From Anaerolineae bacterium (GTDB lineage Bacteria; Chloroflexota; Anaerolineae; Aggregatilineales; Phototrophicaceae): DNA of 64,000 bases. The notes beneath the pieces were generated by a model, which worked only from the letters and a program-made list of their open reading frames with translations, was not told where the DNA came from and searched no databases. Each line of letters starts with the position of its first letter. The first letter of the stretch is position 1. Both the position numbers and the translations under genes were made by a program. Shown here piece after piece: positions 1 through 9,048 of this stretch. The stretch is from assembly GCA_013360465.1 (NCBI GenBank), contig JABWBO010000033.1, positions 1-64,000 on the forward strand, read 5' to 3'.

Positions 1-1
1 G

Positions 2-1192
2 TCGCCGCGCGAGGTCTGGCGCTGGGCGGCGTTGGGCGCGCTGGCGGGCGTCGGTTGGTGGACCAACGGCTTGATCGTCGCCTACGTCCTGTCGATCGGC
101 ATCCTGCTCCTCGCCGGCATCGCGCGGACGCGCCCGCCGCTGCGCAGCCTGATCGTCCCGATACTGGCGGCGGGGGCGGCGTTCTTCGCCGGCAGCGCGC
201 CCTGGTGGGCGTTCAACTTCGCCCACGATTTCGCCGCCCTGCGCTTCTACCTGCCCGGCGGCACGCCCGATCAATTCGCCGGCGGCGATGTGCCGTCGCT
301 CGACCTCACAGGGCGGCTGGTCGGGTTGTTCCTGCTGGGACTGCCCGCCGTCCTGGGGCTGCGCTATCCCTGGTCGCCCGCCTATTTCACGCCCGATCTC
401 CTCACCCTGGCGCTGGCATGTCTGACGCTGGCGATCACGCTGGCGGCGGTCTTCATGCTCATTCGGCGCGGCGGCGCGTGGAACCCCCGGCGGCGCGGCG
501 CGCTGCCGGCGGACGCGCGCGCCCTGCTGCTGATCGCCCTGGGCTTCTTCGCCCTGCTCTTCATCCTGTCGCGCTTCAGCACCGATCCGACCGGGCGCTA
601 TTTCCTGCCCCTGACGATCACCCTGGTGATCCTGATCTCGGCGTTCGCCGTCTCGCTGCCCGCGCCCTGGATGCGCGCCGGGGTGATCGCCATCCTGCTG
701 ATCTATCAGTCCGCCGGGCTGATCGGCGCGGTGCGCCAGACTCCGCCAGGGGTGACGACGCAGTTCAACCTGGAAACGCATCTGCCGAACGACGACGACC
801 GCCTGCTGATCGACTTCTTGCAGGCGAACGGGCTGACTCGCGGCTACACCAACTACTGGGTCGCCTATCGACTCGCTTTCCTGAGCGGCGAAACGCTTCA
901 GTACCGCGCGGCGCTGCCCTACAAAGCCGATCTCTCCTACACCCCGCGCGATGACCGCTACCCGCCCTATGTCGCGGCGGTCAGCGCCGCCCAGGCGAAC
1001 GGCGAACGGCTGGCGTACGTGACGGCGAACGTCGTCGAGGTGCGCGGCTGGCTGGAGGGCTGGTTCGACTCCCAGGGCGTGACGTATGCCTATGCGCCGG
1101 TCGGCATGTACCACGTCTACTACGACTTCGCGCCGCGCGTCCCGGTCCCGCCGGAGCAGTTCACGGCTTTAGTTCTGGATCAAGAACAGTGA
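2..1192 (+). CDS. Glycosyltransferase family 39-like membrane protein, C-terminal part
   Basis: The frame is open from the window edge, so the true start lies upstream; a TTG at 32 is in frame but is not a convincing start. The visible 396 residues hold several long hydrophobic segments (for example around codons 20-35, 50-70, 90-110, 130-150 and 165-240), followed by a soluble C-terminal region of about 150 residues with many Tyr and Trp. This multi-pass N-terminus and extracytoplasmic tail is the layout of ArnT/PMT-type lipid-linked sugar transferases common in Chloroflexota. The DxD-type acidic motif of that family would be in the missing part, so the family call is inferred from topology only. 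It overlaps the region upstream of the chitinase gene and may share its transcript. Confidence 0.5.
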   Translation, partial: SPREVWRWAALGALAGVGWWTNGLIVAYVLSIGILLLAGIARTRPPLRSLIVPILAAGAAFFAGSAPWWAFNFAHDFAALRFYLPGGTPDQFAGGDVPSLDLTGRLVGLFLLGLPAVLGLRYPWSPAYFTPDLLTLALACLTLAITLAAVFMLIRRGGAWNPRRRGALPADARALLLIALGFFALLFILSRFSTDPTGRYFLPLTITLVILISAFAVSLPAPWMRAGVIAILLIYQSAGLIGAVRQTPPGVTTQFNLETHLPNDDDRLLIDFLQANGLTRGYTNYWVAYRLAFLSGETLQYRAALPYKADLSYTPRDDRYPPYVAAVSAAQANGERLAYVTANVVEVRGWLEGWFDSQGVTYAYAPVGMYHVYYDFAPRVPVPPEQFTALVLDQEQ

Positions 1193-1281
1193 ATACGCTG
1201 GACCGTATTGTTCGCCAGGCGGAAGGCGCTTGGCAATCGCTCCGGCAGCTGCTGCGCCACTTTCCACGAAAGGGTCACGCC

Positions 1282-2502
1282 ATGCGTTTTCGACTCGCGG
1301 TCCTTATCCTGCTCCTGTTCAGCGCGGCGGGGACTCCATTGACAGCACAAAACCCATCCTCAACCCGAATCGTCGGTTATTTCACCGCCTGGGCGATCTA
1401 TGGGCGGCAGTATTTCGTCAGCGACATCCCCGCCGACAAGCTGACCCACATCAACTACGCCTTCGCCAACGTCTCAGAGGAAGGCGAATGTCTGCTCGGC
1501 GATGCGTGGGCGGATACGCAGATCGCCTTCGAAGGCGACGCCGCCGATTCACCGCTGCTCGGCAGTTTCAACCAGCTCAACCGCCTCAAAGCCGCGCATC
1601 CCCACCTGCAAACGCTGATCTCCGTCGGCGGGTGGTCGTGGTCGGCGCGCTTCTCCGACGCCGCCCTCACCGGAGAGTCGCGCCGGACGTTCGCCGCCTC
1701 CTGCGTCGATTTCATGAAGCGCTACGGCTTCGACGGCATCGACATCGACTGGGAATACCCGACCGGCGGCGGAAACACCGGCAACGTCGAACGCCCGGCA
1801 GACCGAGAGAATTTCATCCTGCTGCTGGCGGAACTGCGCGCCCAGCTCGACGCGATGGGCGAACAGGATGGGCGCGCCTATCTGCTGACCATCGCGGCGA
1901 GCGCCAGCCGGCGCGGCTACGAACCCCTCGACTGGTCGCGCATTCACCCCCTGCTCGACTGGATCAACGTCATGACCTACGACATGAGCGGCGGCTGGAG
2001 CAGCCGCACCGGCTTCAACGCCCCGCTCTATCTGTCCACCGGCGGCGGCAGGACTCCGCCGGAAGGGACCAGCACCGATGCCGCCCTGCAGGGCTACCTG
2101 ACGCTGGGCGTCCCGCCGGAGAAGCTGGTCATGGGCGTCCCCTTCTACGGGCGGGGATGGGCGGGCGTGCCGGCGGCGAACGACGGACTGCACCAGCCTT
2201 ATACCCGCCTGCCCGATGGGACCTGGGAGCCGGGCGCGTTCGAATATGGCGATCTGGCGGCGAACTATGTCGGATCGGCGGCGTATCAGCGCTTCTGGAA
2301 CGAAACAGCGCAGGTCCCCTGGCTCTACAACGCCGACGAGGGGATCATGATCAGCTACGACGACCCGGAATCGCTGGCGATCAAAGCGGAGTACGTGCGC
2401 CAGCATCACCTCGGCGGCGTCATGTTCTGGGAACTGAGCCACGACAGCGCCGACTCCGCGCTGCTGTCGGCGCTGTATGAGGCGCTCAGCGCGCCGGGCT
2501 GA
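1282..2502 (+). CDS. Secreted glycoside hydrolase family 18 chitinase
   Basis: Secreted enzyme of 406 residues that should hydrolyse beta-1,4-GlcNAc bonds in chitin or related polymers. I start it at the ATG at 1282 because an AAAGGG Shine-Dalgarno sits just upstream and the protein then opens with a normal signal peptide (residues 1-23, cleavage after LTA). The GH18 signature DGIDIDWE lies at residues 151-158, with Glu158 the catalytic acid by family rule. The SVGGW strand motif is at 114-118 and the MTYD substrate-binding strand starts at residue 231. The C-terminal FWELSHD strand closes the barrel. Length matches a single catalytic domain; no chitin-binding module is visible. An in-frame upstream GTG at 1189 would overlap the previous stop but would bury the signal peptide. 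Confidence 0.93.
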   Translation: MRFRLAVLILLLFSAAGTPLTAQNPSSTRIVGYFTAWAIYGRQYFVSDIPADKLTHINYAFANVSEEGECLLGDAWADTQIAFEGDAADSPLLGSFNQLNRLKAAHPHLQTLISVGGWSWSARFSDAALTGESRRTFAASCVDFMKRYGFDGIDIDWEYPTGGGNTGNVERPADRENFILLLAELRAQLDAMGEQDGRAYLLTIAASASRRGYEPLDWSRIHPLLDWINVMTYDMSGGWSSRTGFNAPLYLSTGGGRTPPEGTSTDAALQGYLTLGVPPEKLVMGVPFYGRGWAGVPAANDGLHQPYTRLPDGTWEPGAFEYGDLAANYVGSAAYQRFWNETAQVPWLYNADEGIMISYDDPESLAIKAEYVRQHHLGGVMFWELSHDSADSALLSALYEALSAPG

Positions 2503-2578
2503 TGCTTGACGATCCGTGTCGGGCGCATGCATCGTGATGTGCCCGACACAGCGGACCGCTGCTCTTCCCCCTATCGCC

Positions 2579-3571
2579 TCACCGCCGCAGCGGACCCGGC
2601 GCGGGCAGCGGCGGCAGGCTGAAGCCACCCGGCAGCGGGATCGACGGCAGCGTCCAATCGACCAACCAGCGCAGCACACTGTTCGCCCAACCGATCAACT
2701 GGTTCAGCCGGGCGATGCCGGCGACCGCCGCCTGATAGACGGCGCGCAGCTCGTTGATCAGCGGTCCGATGGTGTTGAAATAAGTGGGCAGCACCAGTTT
2801 CTCGTACAGATCATCGACCAACCGCTGAAGCTGCTCCGCCACGATGTCGGCGCGAGAGTACGGATAGGGCAGGGTCCGCTCGATGCGCACATCGCGCTGC
2901 CCCACGCCGACCGCCGACGCCTGCCGATAGCATTCCTGAATCTGCTTCGCCTGCTCCTCTTTGCACTTTTTCAGCGCCGCCCGCGCCAACAGCAGTTCCG
3001 CCTGTACGGCGTACAACCCCAGCGCCATCCCGGCGACAAAGCCCTCGAACGCCACGACGATCCCCGCAAGGATTTCCGCCCACAGGCTGATCAGGGCGGC
3101 GAGCGCCCGGCGCGCGAGCGCCTTGATGAAGTTCCAGGCTCCTCCGCTCACCCGCGCGGCAAAGCTCTTGACCGCCTGCAGCGCCCGCACGATGAGCGAG
3201 GATCGACCGACACCTCGGCTCGCCAGCAGGTCGAGGATCAGTTCGAGCGCGCTCTCGGTCGTGCCAAGCGCGCCGAAGAAAGCGCCAAGCGCGGCATGGA
3301 TGGCGCCGATACCGATGGCGATCTGCTTCCACATCCCCCCCGCCGTCGTCGCCCAGTTGATCCAGTCGATGTAGTCTTTCTCGAATCCTTCCAGCGTCGT
3401 GATCCAGTTTTCGAGTTCGGCGCAGTCGTAGACCTGGCAGCGGTAGGTCGCCGCCCTGGCGGCATCCCGCGCCGCCTGATCTGCCCGGATGAGGTCCGGC
3501 ACTGGCGTCACCATCAGCGCTGCGAAGATGAGCAGCGCCACCTCAAACCGATAGAGTCTGCTTCCTGGCAT
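2579..3571 (-). CDS. Ala/Leu-rich secreted or membrane protein of unknown function
   Basis: Unrecognised protein of 330 residues. The start at 3571 has an AAAGGAG Shine-Dalgarno nine bases upstream. An N-terminal hydrophobic stretch (about residues 9-27) looks like a signal peptide or anchor. A Cys pair (CQVYDC) follows near residue 45, then long amphipathic to hydrophobic helices (about residues 75-215) rich in Ala, Leu and Gly. Next come a charged Lys/Glu segment, a helical region and a Pro-rich tail. The gene begins 38 bases after the stop of the carboxypeptidase-regulatory-like gene on the same strand, so the two are probably co-transcribed and act together at the cell surface. I do not know its function; a helical assembly or secretion component is only a guess. 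Confidence 0.7.
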   Translation of the reverse strand: MPGSRLYRFEVALLIFAALMVTPVPDLIRADQAARDAARAATYRCQVYDCAELENWITTLEGFEKDYIDWINWATTAGGMWKQIAIGIGAIHAALGAFFGALGTTESALELILDLLASRGVGRSSLIVRALQAVKSFAARVSGGAWNFIKALARRALAALISLWAEILAGIVVAFEGFVAGMALGLYAVQAELLLARAALKKCKEEQAKQIQECYRQASAVGVGQRDVRIERTLPYPYSRADIVAEQLQRLVDDLYEKLVLPTYFNTIGPLINELRAVYQAAVAGIARLNQLIGWANSVLRWLVDWTLPSIPLPGGFSLPPLPAPGPLRR

Positions 3572-3609
3572 TGCTAGCCACTCCTTTCCCGATCCCACGC
3601 AGCGCGGGA

Positions 3610-4896
3610 TCAAGGAGCAAAGGCGATTTCGACGGTCTCGTGCTGTGCAGCTTCAAGGGTGATGACCACTTCCTGAATCGCCCGGTTCAGCGCGGCATCG
3701 AGCGCCGCCTCGTCGGCGTACTGCGGCGTCTCGGCATCCGCCGACGCCAGCAGCGCATCCATCCGGTCGGTTCGCTCGGCGGTGATGGCGTAGCGCCCGG
3801 CGGCGAGACCGTCGAACAGCGCCATCCCGTCGGCGTCGGTCAGCGTCGGCTGACCAAGGAAGAGGGCGACCAGCGTCTCGTCGTCGATCAGCGCGGCGAT
3901 CTGCACGGAAACCCCCGCCAGCGGCACGGCGTTCGGCGTCTCGATGATCGTGATTTGTATCGAGGCGTCGCCGCTGAAAGCATCCTCCGGCAGGGCGAGC
4001 GGATCAGGCGCGCCAAGAAAATCAACGCCGTCGATCAGCGTACCGGGTTGGTCGATATTCACGACGACCTCATCGAAGATCAGCGTTTCGGCGTAGGCGG
4101 CGGCGGTGAACGTCCCCGTCCCGGTCACGCCGCTGACGGTGTAGCGCCCGTCGGCGGCGGTGATCCCGGCGAAGACGCCTCCATCCGGCGCAGTCACCAT
4201 GACGGCGACATGAGCCACCGGGGTTGTGCCATCACTGCCGGTCGCCCGCCCCTGGATGGTGTTGGGGACGACGGCAGCGAAGTCGAAACGCGTGAGCGGC
4301 TGCCCCCGGCTGATCGCGCCGGCATCACGCGCCGCGAAGACCCTGTCCACAGACAGCGGCTCGACGATATAGAGGTCCGGTTTCATCTCGACAAAGCTGT
4401 AGCTCCCGTCGGCGTCGGTGACGGCGGCGTAGACGTTGGCGCTGTCCGTGCCGCGCGCCAGCAGGGGAATCCCCACCAGCGGCGTGACGCCGTCGCCGTC
4501 GAACACCCGCCCGGCGATGGTCGTCATGCCGGTCAGCGTCACGTCCATCCGGTGAGTCGCCGCGCCTGCCAGGATCAGATCGACCGGTTCAGGCGAGGTG
4601 TAGCCCCGCAGCGCGGCGGTCAGGACGTAGGTTCCAGAGGGGATCGCCTCGACGCGATAACTCCCATCGGCTTCAGTGAAAGTGGTGTGCAGCCCGCCAT
4701 CTGCGCCCGTCAGGGTGATCGCAACCCCGGCGAGGGGGGCGCTGGTCAGGGCGTCGGCGGCTTGCCCGGTGAGGATTTCGGCGGTCTGTGCGCGTGCGGC
4801 GTGCAGCGCCGTGATGGCGCTGAGGGGCACGAGAAGCGCAGCGAGGAGGACGAGAGATCGGTGAACAGGTCGGATGGTCCGAAGAAACTTCGCCAT
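3610..4896 (-). CDS. Secreted protein with four carboxypeptidase-regulatory-like beta-sandwich repeats
   Basis: Secreted protein of 428 residues. The ATG at 4896 has an AGGAG Shine-Dalgarno and gives a classic signal peptide ending near AARAQ. The mature part is a string of about four prealbumin-like modules, each with a pattern of the type G-x-x-x-D-x-x-T-P-L-x-G-V followed by T-D-A-D-G-S-Y-x-F. Such CarboxypepD_reg or CNA-B-like modules act as rigid surface stalks or carbohydrate- and protein-binding spacers. No enzyme domain or sortase signal is visible. The last stretch (about residues 370-428) is more acidic and helical. It precedes the unknown gene at 2579-3571 on the same strand. A surface adhesin or structural role is inferred. 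Confidence 0.78.
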   Translation of the reverse strand: MAKFLRTIRPVHRSLVLLAALLVPLSAITALHAARAQTAEILTGQAADALTSAPLAGVAITLTGADGGLHTTFTEADGSYRVEAIPSGTYVLTAALRGYTSPEPVDLILAGAATHRMDVTLTGMTTIAGRVFDGDGVTPLVGIPLLARGTDSANVYAAVTDADGSYSFVEMKPDLYIVEPLSVDRVFAARDAGAISRGQPLTRFDFAAVVPNTIQGRATGSDGTTPVAHVAVMVTAPDGGVFAGITAADGRYTVSGVTGTGTFTAAAYAETLIFDEVVVNIDQPGTLIDGVDFLGAPDPLALPEDAFSGDASIQITIIETPNAVPLAGVSVQIAALIDDETLVALFLGQPTLTDADGMALFDGLAAGRYAITAERTDRMDALLASADAETPQYADEAALDAALNRAIQEVVITLEAAQHETVEIAFAP

Positions 4897-5046
4897 TGAG
4901 CGACTCCTGTAAACCCTAAGTAAGGTCAATAATCACTTCATTTCGTCCGTTATGAATCAATCGTACAATAATTTCATCGGTGCTTCAATCGGTCCAACGG
5001 CGCACCGGCGCATAGATTGCTTTTTTAGCCCAACGGGAGGCACGAC

Positions 5047-7077
5047 ATGGACGTCAGTCCGCAATCCGCCCTCCAATCCACATCCACAGTCCGCCAGTCC
5101 CGGCGTCACCGCCATCCTGCCCCGCGACGAGCCGCGCCGGTCCGTCTTCTGTTCAACCTGCTCGCCTGGCGCGGCTGGAAGTTCGTCCTTATGCTGGGGG
5201 TCGCGGTCGTCACACTCTACGTCGTGCTGGTCTTCTACAGCCTGATGCGCATCGACCGGGACCGGCTGCTGCTGGACCGTCTGCTGCGCACGGCGGCGCA
5301 GGAGTTTTCCGGCGGTCTGGCGGTGAACGATCTCACGGCGATGGAGGACGCCGCCGAACAACTGGGCGGCGATCTCAAACACCTGCACACCCTGTCCGCC
5401 GTCGTCCGACCGCTTGCGCCGCTCCATCCGGCGCTGTCCACCCGCCTGATCGCGCTGGATTCGGCGGAACATCTGACGGAAGCCGTCAGGCTGCTCTTCG
5501 AAGGCGCAGCGCCCGCCCTGCAGCGCCTGAGCGAGGAACGCGCGGCAGACGACATCGGCGGCGCAGAAGGGGCACACCTGGCGCGCTTCGTCGATCTGCT
5601 GCGTCTGAGCCAGCCGACCTTCGCCGAAGCCCGCCTCGAACTGGACGCTGCCCGCGCCCTGCTGGAAGCGAACGCCCTCACGCCCCTTTCCGAATCGCTG
5701 CTCGCCGAGGTCTCACAGCTGCGCCGCCTGATCGACGACGCCGACGCCGCCCTGCGGATCGTTCAGGGAGCGCCGGAGAGCCTGACGCGCATCTTCGGTC
5801 TTGCCGCGCCGCAGACCTACCTCATCCTCGCCGCCAACAACGACGAAATTCGACCGAGCGGCGGCTATGTCAGCGTCTGGGGGTGGATGCGCGTCGCCGA
5901 TGGCAGAGCGGTGGAAAGCGCCTTCGCGCCGACCACCACCGAAAGCCCCGCGCCGCCGCCCGCCGTGCTGGCGTCGTCGCTGAGCATCCCCGACTGGTGG
6001 GTGCGCTTCGACGAGCCGATCTACGCGGCGTGGGATGGAAGCTGGCACGCCGATTTCTCCGAGACGGCGCAGCTCGCGGTGTGGTACTACGACAACGGCG
6101 ACAACCCGCACCTGCCGGTCAACGGCGTGATCGGCATCGACCTGACCGCCGTCGAGTATCTGCTCGACGCCCTGGGCGGCTGCGCGCTCGATGACGGCGT
6201 GCGCGTCACCTCGCAGAACTTCCGGAGCATCGTCTACGACATCCGCGCCCAGGGCGAAGCGGCGCTGGCGCACAAGCAGTATCTGATCGATCTCTACGCG
6301 CAGATGATCGGGGCGTGGCAGTCCGCCGACGCCGACACCCAGAGGCGACTCCTGAACGCCGTCCTGCGCGCCCTCTCCGAACGCCATCTGGCGGTCTACT
6401 TCCGCGATGTCAACGCCCAGGCGGCGGCGCAGCGCTTGAACTGGACGGGGACGCCGGAGGTCGGTTCGGGCGATTACCTGCTCTTTGCCGACGCCAACAT
6501 CGCGGCGAACAAATCGTCCAGCGCCGTCGAACGGCTCTTCGCCTATGATGTCAGCCTCGACGCCGCCAGGGGCGGGAGCGCTGCGCTGACCGTCTTCTAC
6601 ACCTTCTCGACAGCCGCCGCCGAAGGCGACCCTGCCGTCCGCCCGGAACATTACGGACGAAACCGTGATTACACCACGCTGTGGCAGGCATTCACGCCGC
6701 CCGCCGCGCAGATCGCCGCCGATGCGCCATCTGACCCCGGACTCCGGCTGGAGCGCGCCGACAACGTCGCCCGTTTCATCGGCATCACCACCGTCCCGAT
6801 GGGCGGCGGCAGTCGTGCCGCGCTGCGCTACATCCTCCCAGGTGTGGTCGAGCCGGTCGGCGCGTACCGCCGCTACCGCCTGACCCTCGAAAAACAGCTG
6901 GGCGCAGACGCCGACCGCTACCACATCACCATCACCCTCCCGCCGGGTTACACGGTGATCTCCGCTGCGCCGGAAGCCTCGGCGGTGCATGATCTGGTCC
7001 GGCAAATGCTGGAATACGACCTCACTGTCGAGAACCGCGCGCAGATCGACATCCTCTACCGGCTCGAAGACGGCTGA
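5047..7077 (+). CDS. DUF4012 domain protein
   Basis: 676-residue membrane-anchored protein of the DUF4012 family, which has no established biochemical role but is common near exopolysaccharide and cell-surface genes in Chloroflexota and Actinobacteria. After a basic cytoplasmic N-terminus (residues 1-40) a single transmembrane helix spans about residues 48-68. A helical region with many Leu/Ala heptads (70-240) and an extracellular beta-rich domain follow. The family core includes the segment PQTYLILAANNDEIRPSGGY near residues 257-276. The start is the ATG after GGGAGGCACGAC. It is divergent from the secreted-repeat gene at 3610-4896, with about 150 bases between them. The C-terminus lacks a second helix, so most of the chain should be outside the membrane. 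Confidence 0.85.
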   Translation: MDVSPQSALQSTSTVRQSRRHRHPAPRRAAPVRLLFNLLAWRGWKFVLMLGVAVVTLYVVLVFYSLMRIDRDRLLLDRLLRTAAQEFSGGLAVNDLTAMEDAAEQLGGDLKHLHTLSAVVRPLAPLHPALSTRLIALDSAEHLTEAVRLLFEGAAPALQRLSEERAADDIGGAEGAHLARFVDLLRLSQPTFAEARLELDAARALLEANALTPLSESLLAEVSQLRRLIDDADAALRIVQGAPESLTRIFGLAAPQTYLILAANNDEIRPSGGYVSVWGWMRVADGRAVESAFAPTTTESPAPPPAVLASSLSIPDWWVRFDEPIYAAWDGSWHADFSETAQLAVWYYDNGDNPHLPVNGVIGIDLTAVEYLLDALGGCALDDGVRVTSQNFRSIVYDIRAQGEAALAHKQYLIDLYAQMIGAWQSADADTQRRLLNAVLRALSERHLAVYFRDVNAQAAAQRLNWTGTPEVGSGDYLLFADANIAANKSSSAVERLFAYDVSLDAARGGSAALTVFYTFSTAAAEGDPAVRPEHYGRNRDYTTLWQAFTPPAAQIAADAPSDPGLRLERADNVARFIGITTVPMGGGSRAALRYILPGVVEPVGAYRRYRLTLEKQLGADADRYHITITLPPGYTVISAAPEASAVHDLVRQMLEYDLTVENRAQIDILYRLEDG

Positions 7078-7112
7078 CGCCGCCCGTCTTCACCCTTGGC
7101 GTTTACGCCCAT

Positions 7113-7150
7113 CCTTCAGTATTATTTAGTCATTCTAAATATTCTGAAGG
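7113..7150. promoter_or_regulatory. Imperfect inverted repeat overlapping the ribosome binding site of the M3 peptidase gene
   Basis: CCTTCAG (7113-7119) pairs with CTGAAGG (7144-7150), and inside it TATTTAG (7123-7129) pairs with CTAAATA (7135-7141) around a TCATT loop. The right arm contains the GAAGGAG used as Shine-Dalgarno for the ATG at 7158. If the left arm is transcribed this hairpin would hide the ribosome site. If transcription starts after the TATTAT at 7120-7125 it would instead be a DNA operator. Confidence 0.45.
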
Positions 7151-7157
7151 AGTGGGT

Positions 7158-8858
7158 ATGTTCGACAGCCTTCCGGCGCGCTACGAAATACTGCGCGCCA
7201 TGACCTGGGCGGAGTTTCAGCCCTACTTCGATGAACTCGCCGCCCGCCCGCTGGACAATGCCGGCATCGGGCGATGGCTGGCGGACTGGTCGCGCCTGAC
7301 CGACGCCCTGGCAGAGACTTACGCCCGGCTGCACGTCGCCACCACCCAGAACACCGCCGATGCCGACTCGGAAGCCCTGTTAAAGCGCTTCATCGCCGAC
7401 ATCCTGCCGAACGCCGATGCCGCCGACAACGTCCTTCAGCGCAAGTTCGTCGCCGGCGGAATACTGCCGGACGGCATGGCGATCCCGGTTCGCAACATGC
7501 GCGCCGCCATCGAGAACTTCCGCGAGGAGAACCTGCCCATCGAGACGGAGGTGCAGGCGCTCCGCATCGATTACAACAAGGTCATCGGCGCGCAGTCCGT
7601 CCAGTGGCAGGGCGAGACGCGCACGCTGCGCCAGCTGGAGCCGGTGCTGCAAAGTGAGGATCGGAGCGAGCGCGAGGCGGCATGGCGCGCCATCTCCGCG
7701 CGTCAGCTCGAAGATCGGGAAACGCTCAACGGGTTGTGGGGCGAATTCCTGCGCCGGCGCGTGCAGATCGCCAAGAATGCCGGGCATCCCGACTTCCGTT
7801 CCTTCATGTGGAAGGAGCGCCTGCGCTTCGACTACACCCCGGAAGACAATCAGCGCTTTCTGGACGCCATCGCCGAGGTGGTCGTGCCGGCGGCGGCGGC
7901 GCTCTATCAGAAACGCCGCGCGCAGTTGGGGGTTGAATCGCTGCGTCCCTGGGACCTGTCGGTCGATCCGCTCGGTCGCCAGCCGCTCCGCCCCTTCGCC
8001 GATGTGGACGAACTGGAAGACCGCGCCGCCGCCATCTTCGAACGGCTGGACCCGGAACTGGCGTCCTACTACGGCATGATGCGCGACGACAGCCTGCTCG
8101 ACCTGGGCAACCGCGCCAACAAAGGACCCGGCGGCTACTGCACCAGCTTCCCGGTCAGCCGGCGTCCGTTCATCTTCATGAATGCCGTCGGGCTGCACGG
8201 CGACATCCGCACGCTCATCCACGAAGCCGGTCATGCCTTCCACGCCTACGAGAAGTTCAAGCTGCCCTACGCCTTCCAGCGCGCCGTCACGGCGGAATTC
8301 AACGAGGTGGCGTCGATGGCGATGGAACTGCTCACCTTCCCCTACTGGTCGCGCGACGAGGGCGGCTACTACAGCGTCGGCGACGCCGACCGCGCCCGCA
8401 TCGAACACCTGGAGAAGATCATCCACTTCTGGCCCTACATGGCGGTGGTGGACGGCTTCCAGCACTGGGCGTACACCCATGCCGATGCTGCCGCCGACCC
8501 GGCGGAGTGCGACGCCGCCTGGACGCGCCTGTGGGATCGCTTTGAACCCTATGTCGATTACAGGGGGCTGGAAGCCGACAAAGCCAATGGCTGGCAGCGC
8601 AAACTACACATCTACCTCTATCCGTTCTACTATGTCGATTACGGCATGGCGCAGCTGGGGGCGCTGCAGGTCTGGGCGCGGATGCGGCAGGATCACGCCG
8701 GCGCGCTGGCGGCGTACAAGCGGGCGCTGGCGTTAGGCGGGACGGCGACCCTGCCCGAACTTTACGCCGCCGCCGGGGCGCGTTTCGAATTCACCGGCGA
8801 GACGCTCGGCGAGGCGGTCGGGCTGATCATGGGAACTATCGCCGAACTCGAAGGATAG
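7158..8858 (+). CDS. M3 family oligoendopeptidase (first copy)
   Basis: Cytoplasmic zinc metallopeptidase of 566 residues that should cleave short peptides. The M3 zinc motif HEAGH is at residues 355-359, and the third ligand fits the downstream EFNEVAS segment about 25 residues later. No signal peptide is present. The ATG at 7158 is chosen because AAGGAG lies five bases upstream; an earlier GTG at 7152 falls inside that Shine-Dalgarno. The gene stands alone between the DUF4012 gene and the TIR gene. A second M3 enzyme at 28562-30385 is only distantly similar in sequence but has a related leader region, so the cell carries at least two clades of this family. Confidence 0.93.
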   Translation: MFDSLPARYEILRAMTWAEFQPYFDELAARPLDNAGIGRWLADWSRLTDALAETYARLHVATTQNTADADSEALLKRFIADILPNADAADNVLQRKFVAGGILPDGMAIPVRNMRAAIENFREENLPIETEVQALRIDYNKVIGAQSVQWQGETRTLRQLEPVLQSEDRSEREAAWRAISARQLEDRETLNGLWGEFLRRRVQIAKNAGHPDFRSFMWKERLRFDYTPEDNQRFLDAIAEVVVPAAAALYQKRRAQLGVESLRPWDLSVDPLGRQPLRPFADVDELEDRAAAIFERLDPELASYYGMMRDDSLLDLGNRANKGPGGYCTSFPVSRRPFIFMNAVGLHGDIRTLIHEAGHAFHAYEKFKLPYAFQRAVTAEFNEVASMAMELLTFPYWSRDEGGYYSVGDADRARIEHLEKIIHFWPYMAVVDGFQHWAYTHADAAADPAECDAAWTRLWDRFEPYVDYRGLEADKANGWQRKLHIYLYPFYYVDYGMAQLGALQVWARMRQDHAGALAAYKRALALGGTATLPELYAAAGARFEFTGETLGEAVGLIMGTIAELEG

Positions 8859-8954
8859 CGCCGCTCACAGGGGGCACAGCGCGAGGAGTCGCTCCGCTGT
8901 GCCCTTCACTGAGTCTCTGCGCAGGGCAGATGAAAAGCCAAGGTCGCAGGTTTT

Positions 8955-9042
8955 CAACGGGCGAGCCGGCGGCTCGCCCCTGCACACGATGCCTGGCAGG
9001 GGAGGCACGGCGGGTCTCCCACTCGTGGATTCCATTCGAGAT
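8955..9042 (+). repeat. Intergenic palindromic repeat, copy A
   Basis: GGGCGAGCC (8959-8967) and GGCTCGCCC (8971-8979) form a nine-base-pair stem. About 35 bases later comes the word GGCGGGTCTCCCACTCGTGG, followed by a TTCGAGATTC-like tail. The same order, with small changes, is seen near 21.0 kb, and parts of it near 38.9, 56.5 and 59.5 kb. It lies just downstream of the TIR gene stop and the M3 gene stop, between convergent genes. Confidence 0.6.
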
Positions 9043-9048
9043 TCTACT

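Noticed and set aside
1549-2679. Long minus-strand open frame across the chitinase gene
   Set aside because: It is antisense to a gene with clear GH18 motifs and has the Arg- and Gln-rich composition typical of GC-rich shadow frames.
5713-7005. 430-codon minus-strand frame over the DUF4012 gene
   Set aside because: Shadow of a well-supported plus-strand gene; no ribosome site and no family pattern.
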